64,000 nt of DNA from Thauera aromatica K172 (GTDB taxonomy: Bacteria; Pseudomonadota; Gammaproteobacteria; Burkholderiales; Rhodocyclaceae), in NCBI RefSeq assembly GCF_003030465.1, contig NZ_CP028339.1, positions 744,001 through 808,000 of the forward strand. The letters run 5' to 3'. Numbering within the stretch: position 1 is the stretch's first letter; every line of letters begins with the position of its first letter. Shown here one piece after another: positions 1-8,051 of this stretch. Under the pieces are notes generated by a model. The model made no database searches, had not been told where the DNA came from, and worked only from the letters and a program-made list of their open reading frames with translations. The translations under genes were made by a program, and so were the position numbers.

Positions 1-131
1 AGATGCCGAAGCGAACTGGCGGGTGGCGTGGGCGGAACCCACGGCAGCCTGGACACCCTGGCTGCGGGCTGCTGCCGATACATCGGCAATGCAGGAAGGA
101 GAATGGCGCGGCCCGCAGGCTGCGTCGCCGA

Positions 132-1739
132 TCAAACCGAAGCGGTCGAGCCCGTCTTGTGCAGGCACTGCATCAGCCGGTGGCCCAGCCAAGCCATGCA
201 CGGGACGGCCATGGAGTTGCCGATCGCCTTGTAGCGCGGAGCGTCCGCGGCAGGCTTGCCGCGGTATGGGATCAGCGTGTAGTCGTCGGGCATGCCCTGC
301 AGCCGCTCGCACTCCATGGGCATCAGCCGCCGCACCCGCCAGTGCGACCAGTCGCCGGGGCCGGGGTCGTTCCAGTCGTAGCGGAAATGCGCCTCGAAGT
401 CGGGGGCCAGCACATGGGGCTTGTCCGCGCCGCCGCCGCTGGTGCGCAGTGCGGCCGCTACGCTGCCGCCCAGCTCGGCGGCAAGACCCTGCGGCCGTCC
501 CCGCAGGGCAACGCAGGCCACCATCGGCACCCCGTAGCCTGGCTTGCCGTTGGACAGGACGGTGCAAGCCACCTGTCCGTGGCCCGACTCGAAGCGCACT
601 TCGCCGCGGTTATTCTGCGCGAACGCGATGGCAGGCACGACACCGGCGTTCGCATGGCTGTTGCGATGCCCGCCAGCGCGCAGCGTCGGCGTCAGGTCGA
701 TCGTCGCATCCGCGCCGTTGCCCTGGGCGGTGAAGGCGATGATTGGCACGCCCTTGCCCGTGCCGTCCTCGCTGCTGCCCTTGCCGTTGTTGGCGGTATC
801 GAGGGCATGGGCGATGCTGCCGGCGACCGACTGCACCATGAACGTCTCGGTGCGGATGTCGTGCTTGGGGCCAGCGGCCATCAGGCATGCCGCCACATCG
901 ACGGGGCCGGTGCCGCCGCTGAATCCGAACGTCGTCGTGACCTGACCGTAGGGCTGCTTCAGTCCTGCGTATCCCGAGTACTCGCCTGCTGCCGCAGCAC
1001 CCGGTCCAGCAGCGCGGGCAGCTTCTTGCCACGGCGCGCGGCCCGCAGAAGAATCCCCGCGCAGGCCTGGGCGCTCAAAAAGTACTTCGGCGGGATCGAG
1101 GTCATCACCACCACATGCCACAAGAAACACGCGCTTGCGGCGTTGGGCGACACCGAAATATTGAGCGTCGAGCACGCGCCAGGCGATGCGGCGGCGGGGT
1201 CCAGACACACAACCAGCGTGCGCCCATTTTTCCCCTGGCGGCTGGAGCGCACGGCCTTCTCCGGCCAGTGCGCCCAGGAAATGCCCGAAGGCATTGCTGC
1301 GGTCGTTGAGGACGCCGGGGACGTTTTCCCAGACGAGCGTTGCCGGCGAGCGGCGGTTTTGGTGGCGGGTTTGGTCGATGGCATTTGCAAGCTCCACATA
1401 GGCAAGGGTCAAGGCTCCACGCGGGTCGTTCAGCCCCTGGCGCGCGCCGGCAACGCTGAACGACTGGCACGGCGTGCCGCCGACCAGGATGTCGGGCGCT
1501 GGCACGATGCCGGAGCGCACCTGGCGGGCGATCGCGGTCATGTCGCCGAGGTTGGGCACGTGGGGGTAGCGGTGGGCGAGCACGGCGCTCGGGAAGGCGT
1601 CGATCTCGGCGAACCACGCGGCTTGCAGGCCGAGAGGTTGCCAGGCGAGGCTCACGGCCTCGATGCCGCTGCACACGCTGCCGTACAGCAGTGGCGCGGC
1701 CTGGGGCGCACCGCGAAGGGTGCGAGGTTGCGGGTTCAT
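132..1739 (-). CDS. DNA cytosine-C5 methyltransferase
   Basis: This 535-residue protein transfers a methyl group from SAM to cytosine C5 in DNA. The catalytic Pro-Cys motif lies in GGTPCQSFS (Cys about residue 91). The ENVPG motif is at about 138-142, and the C-terminus carries RLMPMECERLQGMP and YKAIGNSMAVP, the late conserved motifs of the family. The reading frame extends further upstream, but the start at 1739 is chosen because an AGGAG ribosome site sits just before it and the SAM-binding motif follows within 20 residues. The long middle part is the variable target-recognition region, so the target site cannot be read from the sequence. No restriction endonuclease is seen beside it, so it is probably an orphan enzyme of the mobile element, perhaps protecting transferred DNA. 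It is the last gene of the element inside this window. Confidence 0.93.
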   Translation of the reverse strand: MNPQPRTLRGAPQAAPLLYGSVCSGIEAVSLAWQPLGLQAAWFAEIDAFPSAVLAHRYPHVPNLGDMTAIARQVRSGIVPAPDILVGGTPCQSFSVAGARQGLNDPRGALTLAYVELANAIDQTRHQNRRSPATLVWENVPGVLNDRSNAFGHFLGALAGEGRALQPPGEKWAHAGCVSGPRRRIAWRVLDAQYFGVAQRRKRVFLVACGGDDLDPAEVLFERPGLRGDSSAGRAPWQEAARAAGPGAAAAGEYSGYAGLKQPYGQVTTTFGFSGGTGPVDVAACLMAAGPKHDIRTETFMVQSVAGSIAHALDTANNGKGSSEDGTGKGVPIIAFTAQGNGADATIDLTPTLRAGGHRNSHANAGVVPAIAFAQNNRGEVRFESGHGQVACTVLSNGKPGYGVPMVACVALRGRPQGLAAELGGSVAAALRTSGGGADKPHVLAPDFEAHFRYDWNDPGPGDWSHWRVRRLMPMECERLQGMPDDYTLIPYRGKPAADAPRYKAIGNSMAVPCMAWLGHRLMQCLHKTGSTASV

Positions 1740-1800
1740 GTCGGGTCTCCTGTTCGTGTGGCCCTGGGCGGGCCGGGACGTTGATCGGCAGGAGAAAGAC

Positions 1801-1824
1801 GCCGAAGGCCCTGCGGCCTTCGGC
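1801..1824. terminator. Strong GC-rich hairpin, possible terminator
   Basis: GCCGAAGGCC and GGCCTTCGGC pair perfectly (10 bp) around a 4-base loop. No T-run follows on either strand, so termination is only suggested. It lies 62 bases upstream of the methyltransferase start. Confidence 0.4.
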
Positions 1825-2004
1825 TCGGGAGGACAGAACCACCCGTGGGCTGTTGCAGGCCCGGTCGTCGCTAGAACCGTCTGCTCATCAGCAATCACAC
1901 CCGGCCCATGTCGTGGCTGGGGCCGGCATCGTCTGGCGTGTATCCACACACAAACGGAGCCCAGTGTTTCGCCGGCGGGCACCGGCACCGAATACCGCTG
2001 ACCA

Positions 2005-2054
2005 CGAAGGGTCTCCGGGTGGCTCGCGCAGGCAAGCCATCGGGGGACCCTTCG
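2005..2054. repeat. 50-base interrupted inverted repeat
   Basis: Outer arms CGAAGGGTC (2005-2013) and GACCCTTCG (2046-2054) are perfect complements. Inside them GGTGGCT and AGCCATC pair with one G-T type position. The result is an extended two-step stem of about 16 pairs, long enough to be a structured RNA, an operator or a transfer-related site. Confidence 0.5.
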
Positions 2055-2254
2055 CAGCGGGCGGAAAAATGCAGATCAGCAGAACGCGCGGGAAACGGTT
2101 CGCGGAGAAGCTACCTTCAGGTCCCGTGGCCGGGGACGGCCGGGCGGGACGCGCACGCGGACAAGAAGGCGTTGCGCGCTGGGCGTCCCGCAGGGCGTGC
2201 GGAACACGGGCCGCGCCGCCGATGGCGGGCACGGCTCACGGGAAACGGGGTCGT

Positions 2255-4276
2255 TCAGGAGCCTTTGCGGCCGCTGTCACTGGTACGGCGCGGGCGCGAG
2301 GCCCCGCGCTTGGACGTGCCGGATTCGACCGGCAGCGTGCCTTTGCAGTCGGGGTAGCGACTGCACGACCAGAACGGGCCGCTCTTGCCGGTGCGCTGGC
2401 GTGTGGGTGCGCCGCATTGCGGGCAAGTCGGCCCTTGGGGAACCTTGATGGACAGGGATGTGCTGCCGTACTGCGCGATCAACTGGGAAATCCATGCGGC
2501 CTGCTTGCCGATGAACACGTCCAGCGTGAGTTGGCCGGCCTCGATCATGTCCAGCGCCTGTTCCCAGACGGCGGTGGTCCCTGGGTCGGCAATCGCTGCG
2601 GGCACCGCGTCGATCAGGGTGAAGGCAGCTTCCGAGGCGCGGATGGAGCGCCCCTTCTTCACGAGGTAGCCCCGCGTCAGCAGGCCGGTGATGATGTTGG
2701 CGCGCGTGGCTTCGGTGCCGATGCCCGTCGTGTCCTTCAACTTCTGTTTCAGGCGCGGGTCGGTCACGAAACGCGCAACGCCCTTCATCGACTTGACCAG
2801 TTCGCCCTGAGTGTAGGGCTTGGGCGGCATCGTCTTGAGCGCCTTGATCTCGGCCTCGGCCACCTGGCATGCCATGCCTTCGCGCAGCGCGGGCAGAGCC
2901 TGGCTGCGCGCGGTGGCCTCGCCATCCTCGTCGGGCTGCGGCTCGGCCAGCACCAGGTGCCAGCCGCGGGCGACGACTTGCTTTCCCGTGGCCGCAAGCG
3001 TCTGCTGGCCGCAGGAGAAGTTCGCCACGGTGCGATCGAACTCGTGATGTGGCAAAAATTGGGCGAGATAGTGCGCCCGGATCAGTCGGTACACCGCCAG
3101 TTCCTTCTCGCTCATGGCCGAGAGGTTCGCCGGTTCGAGCGTCGGGATGATGCCGTGGTGCGCCGTGACCTTGCCGTCGTTCCAGGCGCGCGAGCGTTGG
3201 GTACGGTCGAGCTGGCCCATGATCGGACGCAGCGACGGATCGGTCTTGAGCAGGCTGTCCAGTACCGCAGGCACCTCGGCGAACATGCTTTCAGGCAGGT
3301 AGCCGGAATCGGAACGCGGGTACGTGGTGGCCTTGTGCGTCTCGTACAGGGCCTGGGCAATCTCCAGGGTTTCCTGCACGTCCAGCCCAAGCTGCTTGGA
3401 GCACACCTCCTGCAAGGTGCCCAGGTCGAACAGCAGCGGCGGACCTTCGCGCACGCGTTCGGTCTCGACCGACACCACCTGGGCACTGCCGGCTGCGCGG
3501 ATCTGCTGCGCGGCCTGCTGAGCGATGGGCTGCTGCACGCATCGGCCGGCGGCGTCGGTGCAGCCTTCGGGCGGAACCCACTGCGCGCTGAAAGCCTGGC
3601 CGCCTGCGGACAGGGACACGTCGATGGCCCAAAACGGCACCGACCTGAAAGCCGCGATCTCGCGGTCGCGGTCCACCACGAGCTTGAGCGTCGGGGTCTG
3701 GACGCGCCCGACCGACAGCACGCCGTCATAGCCTGCCTGCCGCCCCAGCACCGTGAACAGCCGGCTGAGGTTCATGCCGACGAGCCAGTCGGCCCGCGAG
3801 CGCGCCAGTGCCGAGAAGTACATCGGCAGCGTGTCGGACGACGGCCGCAGCTTGCCGAGCGCGGTGCGGATCGAGGCATCGTTGAGCGCCGACAGCCACA
3901 GGCGCTCGATGGGGCCTCGGTAGCCACACAGATCGATGATCTCGCGGGCGATCAGTTCGCCCTCGCGGTCGGCATCGGTGGCGATGACCAGGTGGGTCGT
4001 CTTCGCCAGAAGCGCCTTGACGACCTTGAATTGCGTGGCGGTCTTCGGTTTGACCTCGACCCGCCATTGCTGGGGAATGATGGGCAACTGGTCCAGCGAC
4101 CAGCGCTTGAGCGCCGCGTCATAGACCTCGGGTGCTGCCGCTTCTACGAGATGGCCGATGCACCAGGTGACGGTGACGCCGGAGCCGCTGAGACAGCCTT
4201 CACCGCGCTGCGTCGCGCCGAGAATCCGGCCAATGTCGTTGCCCTGGGAAGGCTTCTCGCACAAGAACAGCCGCAT
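2255..4276 (-). CDS. topB: DNA topoisomerase III (conjugative-element type)
   Basis: This 673-residue type IA topoisomerase starts MRLFLCEKPSQ, the Toprim start typical of TopB. The acidic Toprim motif DADREGELIAREI lies near residue 100, and the active-site Tyr region is about KATTYPRSDSGYL. The C-terminus carries one CxxC-C-C zinc ribbon (CPQCGAP ... CSRYPDC), shorter than in chromosomal topoisomerase I. TopB of PFGI-1/ICEclc-type elements is thought to resolve DNA intermediates during transfer or replication of the excised element. It is transcribed alone. A large palindrome (4482-4504) lies about 205 bases upstream of its start, the same motif that precedes the ssb unit, suggesting co-regulation. 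The Shine-Dalgarno sequence is weak. Confidence 0.96.
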   Translation of the reverse strand: MRLFLCEKPSQGNDIGRILGATQRGEGCLSGSGVTVTWCIGHLVEAAAPEVYDAALKRWSLDQLPIIPQQWRVEVKPKTATQFKVVKALLAKTTHLVIATDADREGELIAREIIDLCGYRGPIERLWLSALNDASIRTALGKLRPSSDTLPMYFSALARSRADWLVGMNLSRLFTVLGRQAGYDGVLSVGRVQTPTLKLVVDRDREIAAFRSVPFWAIDVSLSAGGQAFSAQWVPPEGCTDAAGRCVQQPIAQQAAQQIRAAGSAQVVSVETERVREGPPLLFDLGTLQEVCSKQLGLDVQETLEIAQALYETHKATTYPRSDSGYLPESMFAEVPAVLDSLLKTDPSLRPIMGQLDRTQRSRAWNDGKVTAHHGIIPTLEPANLSAMSEKELAVYRLIRAHYLAQFLPHHEFDRTVANFSCGQQTLAATGKQVVARGWHLVLAEPQPDEDGEATARSQALPALREGMACQVAEAEIKALKTMPPKPYTQGELVKSMKGVARFVTDPRLKQKLKDTTGIGTEATRANIITGLLTRGYLVKKGRSIRASEAAFTLIDAVPAAIADPGTTAVWEQALDMIEAGQLTLDVFIGKQAAWISQLIAQYGSTSLSIKVPQGPTCPQCGAPTRQRTGKSGPFWSCSRYPDCKGTLPVESGTSKRGASRPRRTSDSGRKGS

Positions 4277-4481
4277 GTTCGTCCATCCGATTTCCGTGGT
4301 TCGCTGAGTTGCTGGAAACTAGGATGCCGAGCACCACCAGAGGCAGCAGCAAACAAGCCGCATGCGGCGGCGACCACTTTCACGGGATGGAATGGCTGGG
4401 TCGGGGATGGCGTGCAGCCGGGGATATGCGGGCCGGGAGCCGCGATTTTCGGGAGCGCGTGGAAGCCGGTGGACGTTGATG

Positions 4482-4504
4482 GAGCTATCCCCTGGGGATA
4501 GCTC
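4482..4504. repeat. Palindrome family, copy 1 (upstream of topB)
   Basis: Arms GAGCTATCCCC and GGGGATAGCTC flank one central T, a perfect 11-bp inverted repeat. Its flank on one side (read on the minus strand, GATAGCTCCAT) matches the flank of copies 2-4, so this copy is inverted relative to them. It lies in the 277-base topB-ssb gap. Confidence 0.9.
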
Positions 4505-4510
4505 GCGAGA

Positions 4511-4549
4511 GCATGGAGGGCGGCGAAGACGTGCGACCGCCCTCCATGC
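4511..4549 (-). terminator. Hairpin directly after ssb
   Basis: GCATGGAGGGCGG (4511-4523) and CCGCCCTCCATGC (4537-4549) form a perfect 13-bp stem with a 13-base loop, starting 4 bases past the ssb stop codon. There is no T-run. It probably ends or stabilises the transcript of the ssb unit. Confidence 0.6.
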
Positions 4550-4553
4550 CGGG

Positions 4554-4994
4554 TCACTTCCTGCGCTTGGCTTCTTTCGGCGCAGCCGGCTCCTGCGCGG
4601 GCTGGGGCTTGGGTTCTGCCTCCTGCGGCTTCGGACTGAGGGCCACGGACTCGATGCGGAATGGCAGGATGCCGACGCTGCGCGCGTTGACCTGCCAGGT
4701 CTCACGCGGCTGATCCTCATTGTCCGTCCAGGGTTCGCGCTCCATGCGGCCGACGACCAGCACGCGCATGCCTTTCTGGTACAGGTCTTTCCAGTGCGCG
4801 GCGTCCCGGTGCCAGATTTCCACCGGCGCCCAGAAGCCGCCGCGGTCCTCGAAGTCGCCGCCCTTGGTGGGAACGGGGTTGTCGAAATAGACGTTCAGCC
4901 GCAGCAAGCGCCGCGGTTCGTCGTTGCCGTTGGGGAACTCCCGGTACTCGGGTGGCGAGCCGATGTTGCCTTCGCCGGAAAAATGCGTGCTCAT
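4554..4994 (-). CDS. ssb: Single-stranded DNA-binding protein of the element
   Basis: The product is 146 residues, with an OB-fold core over about residues 20-115 (FWAPVEIWHRDAAHWKDLYQKGMRVLVVGRMEREPW) and a Pro/Glu/Ala-rich tail ending in KRRK. It lacks the acidic DDDIPF-type tip of chromosomal SSB, which in E. coli recruits repair enzymes. A GGAGAT ribosome site precedes the start. It sits last in a unit with the DUF3158 and AcaB-like genes. In ICEclc the ssb gene follows inrR and is expressed only in transfer-competent cells; that parallel is from recalled knowledge, and the local order here fits it. Its likely role is coating the single-stranded transfer DNA. Confidence 0.88.
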   Translation of the reverse strand: MSTHFSGEGNIGSPPEYREFPNGNDEPRRLLRLNVYFDNPVPTKGGDFEDRGGFWAPVEIWHRDAAHWKDLYQKGMRVLVVGRMEREPWTDNEDQPRETWQVNARSVGILPFRIESVALSPKPQEAEPKPQPAQEPAAPKEAKRRK

Positions 4995-5067
4995 GGTGTG
5001 ATCTCCGTGGTGGTTGAAATACCCGTGCCTCGTCGGCGTCGGGCGCGTGCTGGGGTGCCCGACGCGA

Positions 5068-5595
5068 TCACCGATCGCGCATTGCAGAGGGGATGGACGT
5101 GAGCCGGCGCAGGTAGGCGTCTTCCGCCTCGGCCGCCTTGCTGGCGCATTCCTGCGCCTGCCTGCCCAAGGTGTGCAACAGGCTGATCTGCATGTTCAGC
5201 GTGATGCGCTGAAGTTCGATCGCGTGCAGATCGGCCAGCAGGTTGACCGGCGTGCTGGTGCTCGCCATCAGTGCCTGCCACAGGGCCACGCCCATGGCCG
5301 AGCGGTCGTGCCTGCGCCAGCGCAAGAACGTCGTTCCCGCGCCAGTGGTCTGCTGGGCCAGTTCGATGGGCAGCAGGTGGAAGGGATGCCCGATGGCCTG
5401 TTGCAGCACTTGTCGCTGCGCCAGGCCGATCAACTCGTCGCGCATGGCGAAGCACTGGCTGGCCCAGACCTCGAAGTCCCTCTTACCTTTAAAAGGCTTT
5501 AAAAGGCCTTTTAGAGAGGCCGCGTGTTCCAGCCGCATGAAGGCACCCTGTTGCAGGCCCCGGAAGTAGCGGGTGGACTGGTTCAGATCGCTCAT
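5068..5595 (-). CDS. DUF3158 family protein (position of InrR in ICEclc)
   Basis: This is a 175-residue soluble, mostly helical protein without recognisable catalytic motifs. It resembles the DUF3158 family found only in integrating conjugative elements. Its ATG overlaps the stop of the upstream gene (ATGA), indicating translational coupling, and ssb follows 73 bases later. In ICEclc the gene directly before ssb is inrR, a protein needed for full integrase expression; equating the two is an inference from position, not from a comparison I could run. The stretch near 5485-5515 (translated LKGLLKPFKGKRD) has a duplicated CCTTT/AAAGG pattern in DNA. Confidence 0.72.
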   Translation of the reverse strand: MSDLNQSTRYFRGLQQGAFMRLEHAASLKGLLKPFKGKRDFEVWASQCFAMRDELIGLAQRQVLQQAIGHPFHLLPIELAQQTTGAGTTFLRWRRHDRSAMGVALWQALMASTSTPVNLLADLHAIELQRITLNMQISLLHTLGRQAQECASKAAEAEDAYLRRLTSIPSAMRDR

Positions 5596-6392
5596 GCGGA
5601 TTCGTCCTCGCCGACAGCGGGTGCACCTTCGGACAAGTCGGCAGCAGCGGCTTCGTCGCCATTGGCAAGGGAAGCGCCTACGGCTGCGGCAGGCCCCTCA
5701 CCGCGCTGCTGCAGGCCACGACGCACGATGGGCGGTGCAAACTTCGAGCGGCGCATGCCTTCGAGCACGTCCTGTGGCAGTTCGCCGAATTTCTCCAGCG
5801 CCGCCCGCGCTGCGGCATTCTTCGCCGCGAAGTCGTCGCGGGTGCAGCCCGAGTAGCGGTACTGCTGGGCCAGCGAGAACAGGCTGCGCAGCGCGTGCGC
5901 GCCCTCGTTGAGCCAGCGCTCCAAGGTGCTGCGGTCGATGAGCGCGGTGTGGTGGGCGAGGATCAGCTTGCGCGCGATGTCGTCGTAGTCGGCCAGCAGA
6001 TAGACCGCCGCGAAGCCCAGTTGCGCGTTGACGAACAGCGGCAGCTTGACGGGTTGCACATTGAGGTTCTCGCCCAGGCTCAATGCCGCAGGCACGCCCG
6101 CCAGTGCCTGGTCCACCTGTTCGCGCAAGGTCTGCAGCGTGGTCCTGGTCTGGTCGAGCTTGTCCTCGATGCGCAGCATCCACCAGTCTGAATACGGGTC
6201 GTCCTGCTCCGAGCCGCGCTTCATCTTGTTCATCACCGCGATGTAGCCGTTCAGGCCGACGATGCCAGGTCGCCCTTCGGCGGCGGCGCGGCCGTGCCAG
6301 ATGCGGGAAGCGTGGTGGGTGTGCAGCGTCAGCGACATCGCGCTGCGCAGGGAGCCGAGGTTGAGTTGCAATGGTTCGTTGCTGGTTGCCAT
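5592..6392 (-). CDS. TIGR03761/AcaB-like element protein (PFL_4669 family)
   Basis: The protein has 266 residues. The core (residues 1-220) begins LQLNLGSLRSAMSLTLHTHHASRIWHGR and contains YSDWWMLRIEDKL, LPLFVNAQLGFAAVYLLADYD and a conserved YRYSGCTRDDF segment, as in the PFL_4669 family of PFGI-1-type elements. The last 45 residues are Ala/Glu-rich and probably disordered. Recent family naming places it with AcaB-like regulators of conjugative plasmids, so it may be a DNA-binding activator, but no experimental role is visible here. It is the first gene of the unit with DUF3158 and ssb, and three copies of a large palindrome lie 120-390 bases upstream of it. The ribosome site before the ATG is weak. 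Confidence 0.8.
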   Translation of the reverse strand: MATSNEPLQLNLGSLRSAMSLTLHTHHASRIWHGRAAAEGRPGIVGLNGYIAVMNKMKRGSEQDDPYSDWWMLRIEDKLDQTRTTLQTLREQVDQALAGVPAALSLGENLNVQPVKLPLFVNAQLGFAAVYLLADYDDIARKLILAHHTALIDRSTLERWLNEGAHALRSLFSLAQQYRYSGCTRDDFAAKNAAARAALEKFGELPQDVLEGMRRSKFAPPIVRRGLQQRGEGPAAAVGASLANGDEAAAADLSEGAPAVGEDESA

Positions 6393-6510
6393 GGTGAGCG
6401 CTCGCAGGTGGACAGGGAGCCGCCAGCATCCGCATGCAGCGGAAGGCAGTCAGTCAACAAACCGAAATGGGCCAGGCCCCGGTTTCGTCGTGATCGTCGC
6501 GCGCGGGTGA

Positions 6511-6533
6511 GAGCTATCCCCAGGGGATAGCTC
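6511..6533. repeat. Palindrome family, copy 2
   Basis: Perfect 11-bp arms GAGCTATCCCC/GGGGATAGCTC around a central A. It is the copy closest to the AcaB-like gene, about 120 bases upstream of its ATG. Confidence 0.9.
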
Positions 6534-6634
6534 CACCAAACACCATGGAGCGCTGTTCGCCCCGAGCACGACGGACATGCGCTGAGAAAGGCATCGTGCA
6601 GACCCCGCATGAGGGCGTTACACCTTGCATCACG

Positions 6635-6653
6635 GCTATCCCCTGGGGATAGC
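6635..6653. repeat. Palindrome family, copy 3
   Basis: Core arms GCTATCCCC/GGGGATAGC (9 bp) around a central T. The left flank diverges (CACG) while the right flank AGCTCCATGGAGCGCC keeps the family sequence. Confidence 0.88.
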
Positions 6654-6765
6654 TCCATGGAGCGCCAACGAAAGCGATTCGCCGGGCTCAGCGCGGATGG
6701 CCCGGTCTGGGGCGATCATTCGATGCCTGGTCCGCCCGCATCCGAGATCCATCACCGCCGACGAA

Positions 6766-6782
6766 CTATCCCCAGGGGATAG
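6766..6782. repeat. Palindrome family, copy 4
   Basis: Core arms CTATCCCC/GGGGATAG (8 bp) around a central A, with the family flank AGCTCCACTGAACGCCATGG on the right. It lies about 50 bases beyond the end of the replication gene. Confidence 0.88.
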
Positions 6783-6833
6783 CTCCACTGAACGCCATGG
6801 GCGTCTGCTTCATGGTCTGATCGCACGAAGCGG

Positions 6834-8048
6834 TCAACTCTTGCGCAGAAGCTCGCGTAGCCGGTCGATGTGCTGCTTGGCCACCTCGGGCGGAACCACG
6901 TTGCGTGGGGGCTCAGGTGGCGCATCTCGCGTGGCGGCTGGTGGCGGTGCCGACCCAGCCTGCTTGGCCCACGCATTGAACTCGCCACGGATGGCCCGCT
7001 GGATGATGCCGAACAGGTAGCCGGCCGGGTTGCGGATGGCGCTGCCACGACAGCGCTCCGCCCATTCGTCCAGCACGGCTTGTCGCAGCGAGGCATCGAC
7101 CTGCTGCAAGGCCACCATGGCGCCGGCCTGCTGCTCTTCTTTCAAATCGAGGAAGCGCTCGGGCAGGCGAATGCCCTGCATCGCGCGCGCCTGCTCACGC
7201 TCACGCGCGGTAGTACGTACTTCATCAATACGACTACTACGTACTGTACGGTCCTGCTTCGGATTCCGAAGAGAGGCGTCTGACGCGGGTTTCGGCCCTG
7301 CTTCGGAATCCGAAGAGGGGCGTTCGCCATTCCGAAGAAGGCTCGCGGGCCCTTCTTCGGAATCGTGGGAGGCTCCCCCCTGTGGATAACTTTCGGTGGC
7401 TCCGATGCCCTGGCGCGCCAGGCGCTCGGCAAGCACCTGCAGCCGCGACGGCAAGGTGCGGCCGGACAGCAGCGGGTCGTCCGCGATCTCCTTCAAGGTG
7501 TTCAGGCCCACGACCTGCACGGCCTTGGCCGAGTGGCCGAGGGCCTGGCTGACCAACTCCAGGTAGTCGGCGTCCAACTGCATCGCCTCGAACGGGGTCA
7601 GGGGCTCGTCATGCAGCACGTAGAGGTTGCCGAGGATGCGGCCGGTCTTGGGGTCGCGTCGCCGGCGCACCAGGCTCAGCCAGCGCGTCAGGCGCAGCAG
7701 CGTCAGCGCCCGTGCCACGGTTTCATGCGAAGCCGATCCTGCGCAGGGCATCGACGCCAGCCAGGGGCGTAGCTGCTCATAGGTGGGGAACGCGGTCACC
7801 CCGTCCTGGTTGAGCATCAGCCGGAACACCTGCCAGGCATTGCGTTCCAGCGGCGTCAGCCGACGATCGAGGAACAGTCGCCTGGGCACGCTCTCGTGCC
7901 GGTTGCCGCTGAAGAGGAAGCCGTCGCTGGGTGCGGTCGCGGGTGCGCTGGAACGGGGCGCGAGTTCCTTCAGGGCGCCCGCGAACAGATCGGCGAGGGC
8001 GACGGGGCCTTGGCGCGGTGCGCGTGGTGCGGGGTCGTCCACGGCCAT
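6834..8048 (-). CDS. STY4528-family pathogenicity-island replication protein
   Basis: The protein has 404 residues. The N-terminal half (about 40-200) has a winged-helix-like region (RLTPLERNAWQVFRLMLNQDGVTAFPTYEQLRPWL, then SHETVARALTLLRLTRWLSL), matching the STY4528 family of SPI-7/PFGI-type islands. Residues of about 220-285 are a low-complexity Ser/Glu/Pro/Arg linker. The C-terminal part (QVDASLRQAVLDEWAERCRG...GYLFGIIQRAIRGEFNAWA) resembles the end of plasmid initiators. The DNA encoding the linker is packed with inverted repeats and a perfect DnaA box, like an initiator gene carrying its own origin. It is last in the alpA-parA operon, 3 bases after the DUF2857 gene. The replication role is taken from family naming. 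Confidence 0.8.
   Translation of the reverse strand: MAVDDPAPRAPRQGPVALADLFAGALKELAPRSSAPATAPSDGFLFSGNRHESVPRRLFLDRRLTPLERNAWQVFRLMLNQDGVTAFPTYEQLRPWLASMPCAGSASHETVARALTLLRLTRWLSLVRRRRDPKTGRILGNLYVLHDEPLTPFEAMQLDADYLELVSQALGHSAKAVQVVGLNTLKEIADDPLLSGRTLPSRLQVLAERLARQGIGATESYPQGGASHDSEEGPASLLRNGERPSSDSEAGPKPASDASLRNPKQDRTVRSSRIDEVRTTAREREQARAMQGIRLPERFLDLKEEQQAGAMVALQQVDASLRQAVLDEWAERCRGSAIRNPAGYLFGIIQRAIRGEFNAWAKQAGSAPPPAATRDAPPEPPRNVVPPEVAKQHIDRLRELLRKS
7207..7389. repeat. Iteron-like palindrome cluster plus DnaA box inside the rep gene
   Basis: CTTCGGATTCCGAAGAG (7257-7273) and CTTCGGAATCCGAAGAG (7301-7317) are near-identical direct copies 44 bases apart, each with a palindromic core. ATTCCGAAGAAG (7329-7340) and CTTCTTCGGAAT (7352-7363) form a perfect 12-bp inverted repeat of the same motif. 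TGTGGATAA (7381-7389) is a perfect DnaA box (TTATCCACA on the minus strand). A pair of AGTACGTA/TACGTACT motifs (7212-7219, 7238-7245) lies at the other edge and is locally AT-richer. This is the layout of an origin with initiator sites; that it works as one is inferred. Confidence 0.6.
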
Positions 8049-8051
8049 CGC

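Larger units (their letters stand above)
1740..2254. other. Intergenic stretch between topB and the methyltransferase gene
   Basis: No convincing gene is seen in these 515 bases. They hold a compact hairpin (1801-1824) and a long interrupted inverted repeat (2005-2054), described separately. The region must contain the promoter for the methyltransferase unless that gene is read through from topB. Confidence 0.6.
6393..6833. other. Regulatory intergenic region with three palindromes
   Basis: This 441-base stretch has no credible gene. It holds palindrome copies 2, 3 and 4 at spacings of about 122 and 130 bases centre to centre. It must contain the promoter of the AcaB-like/DUF3158/ssb unit and the 3' end of the replication operon. 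Copies 2 and 4 also share a 20-base flank (CCACYRAACRCCATGGRCG-like) on the same side, so the repeat unit is longer than the palindrome. Confidence 0.75.

Noticed and set aside
1691-4501. 936-residue plus-strand open frame
   Set aside because: It is antisense to topB and the methyltransferase gene, both with unmistakable motifs on the minus strand.
6329-6658. 109-residue minus-strand frame through the palindromes
   Set aside because: Its start MELSPGDS is just the translation of the palindrome, which recurs in other frames. It also overlaps the start of the AcaB-like gene.
6511-6786. The palindromes as a CRISPR array
   Set aside because: Only three copies lie here, spacing is about 125 bases, and repeats are symmetrical; no cas genes are present.
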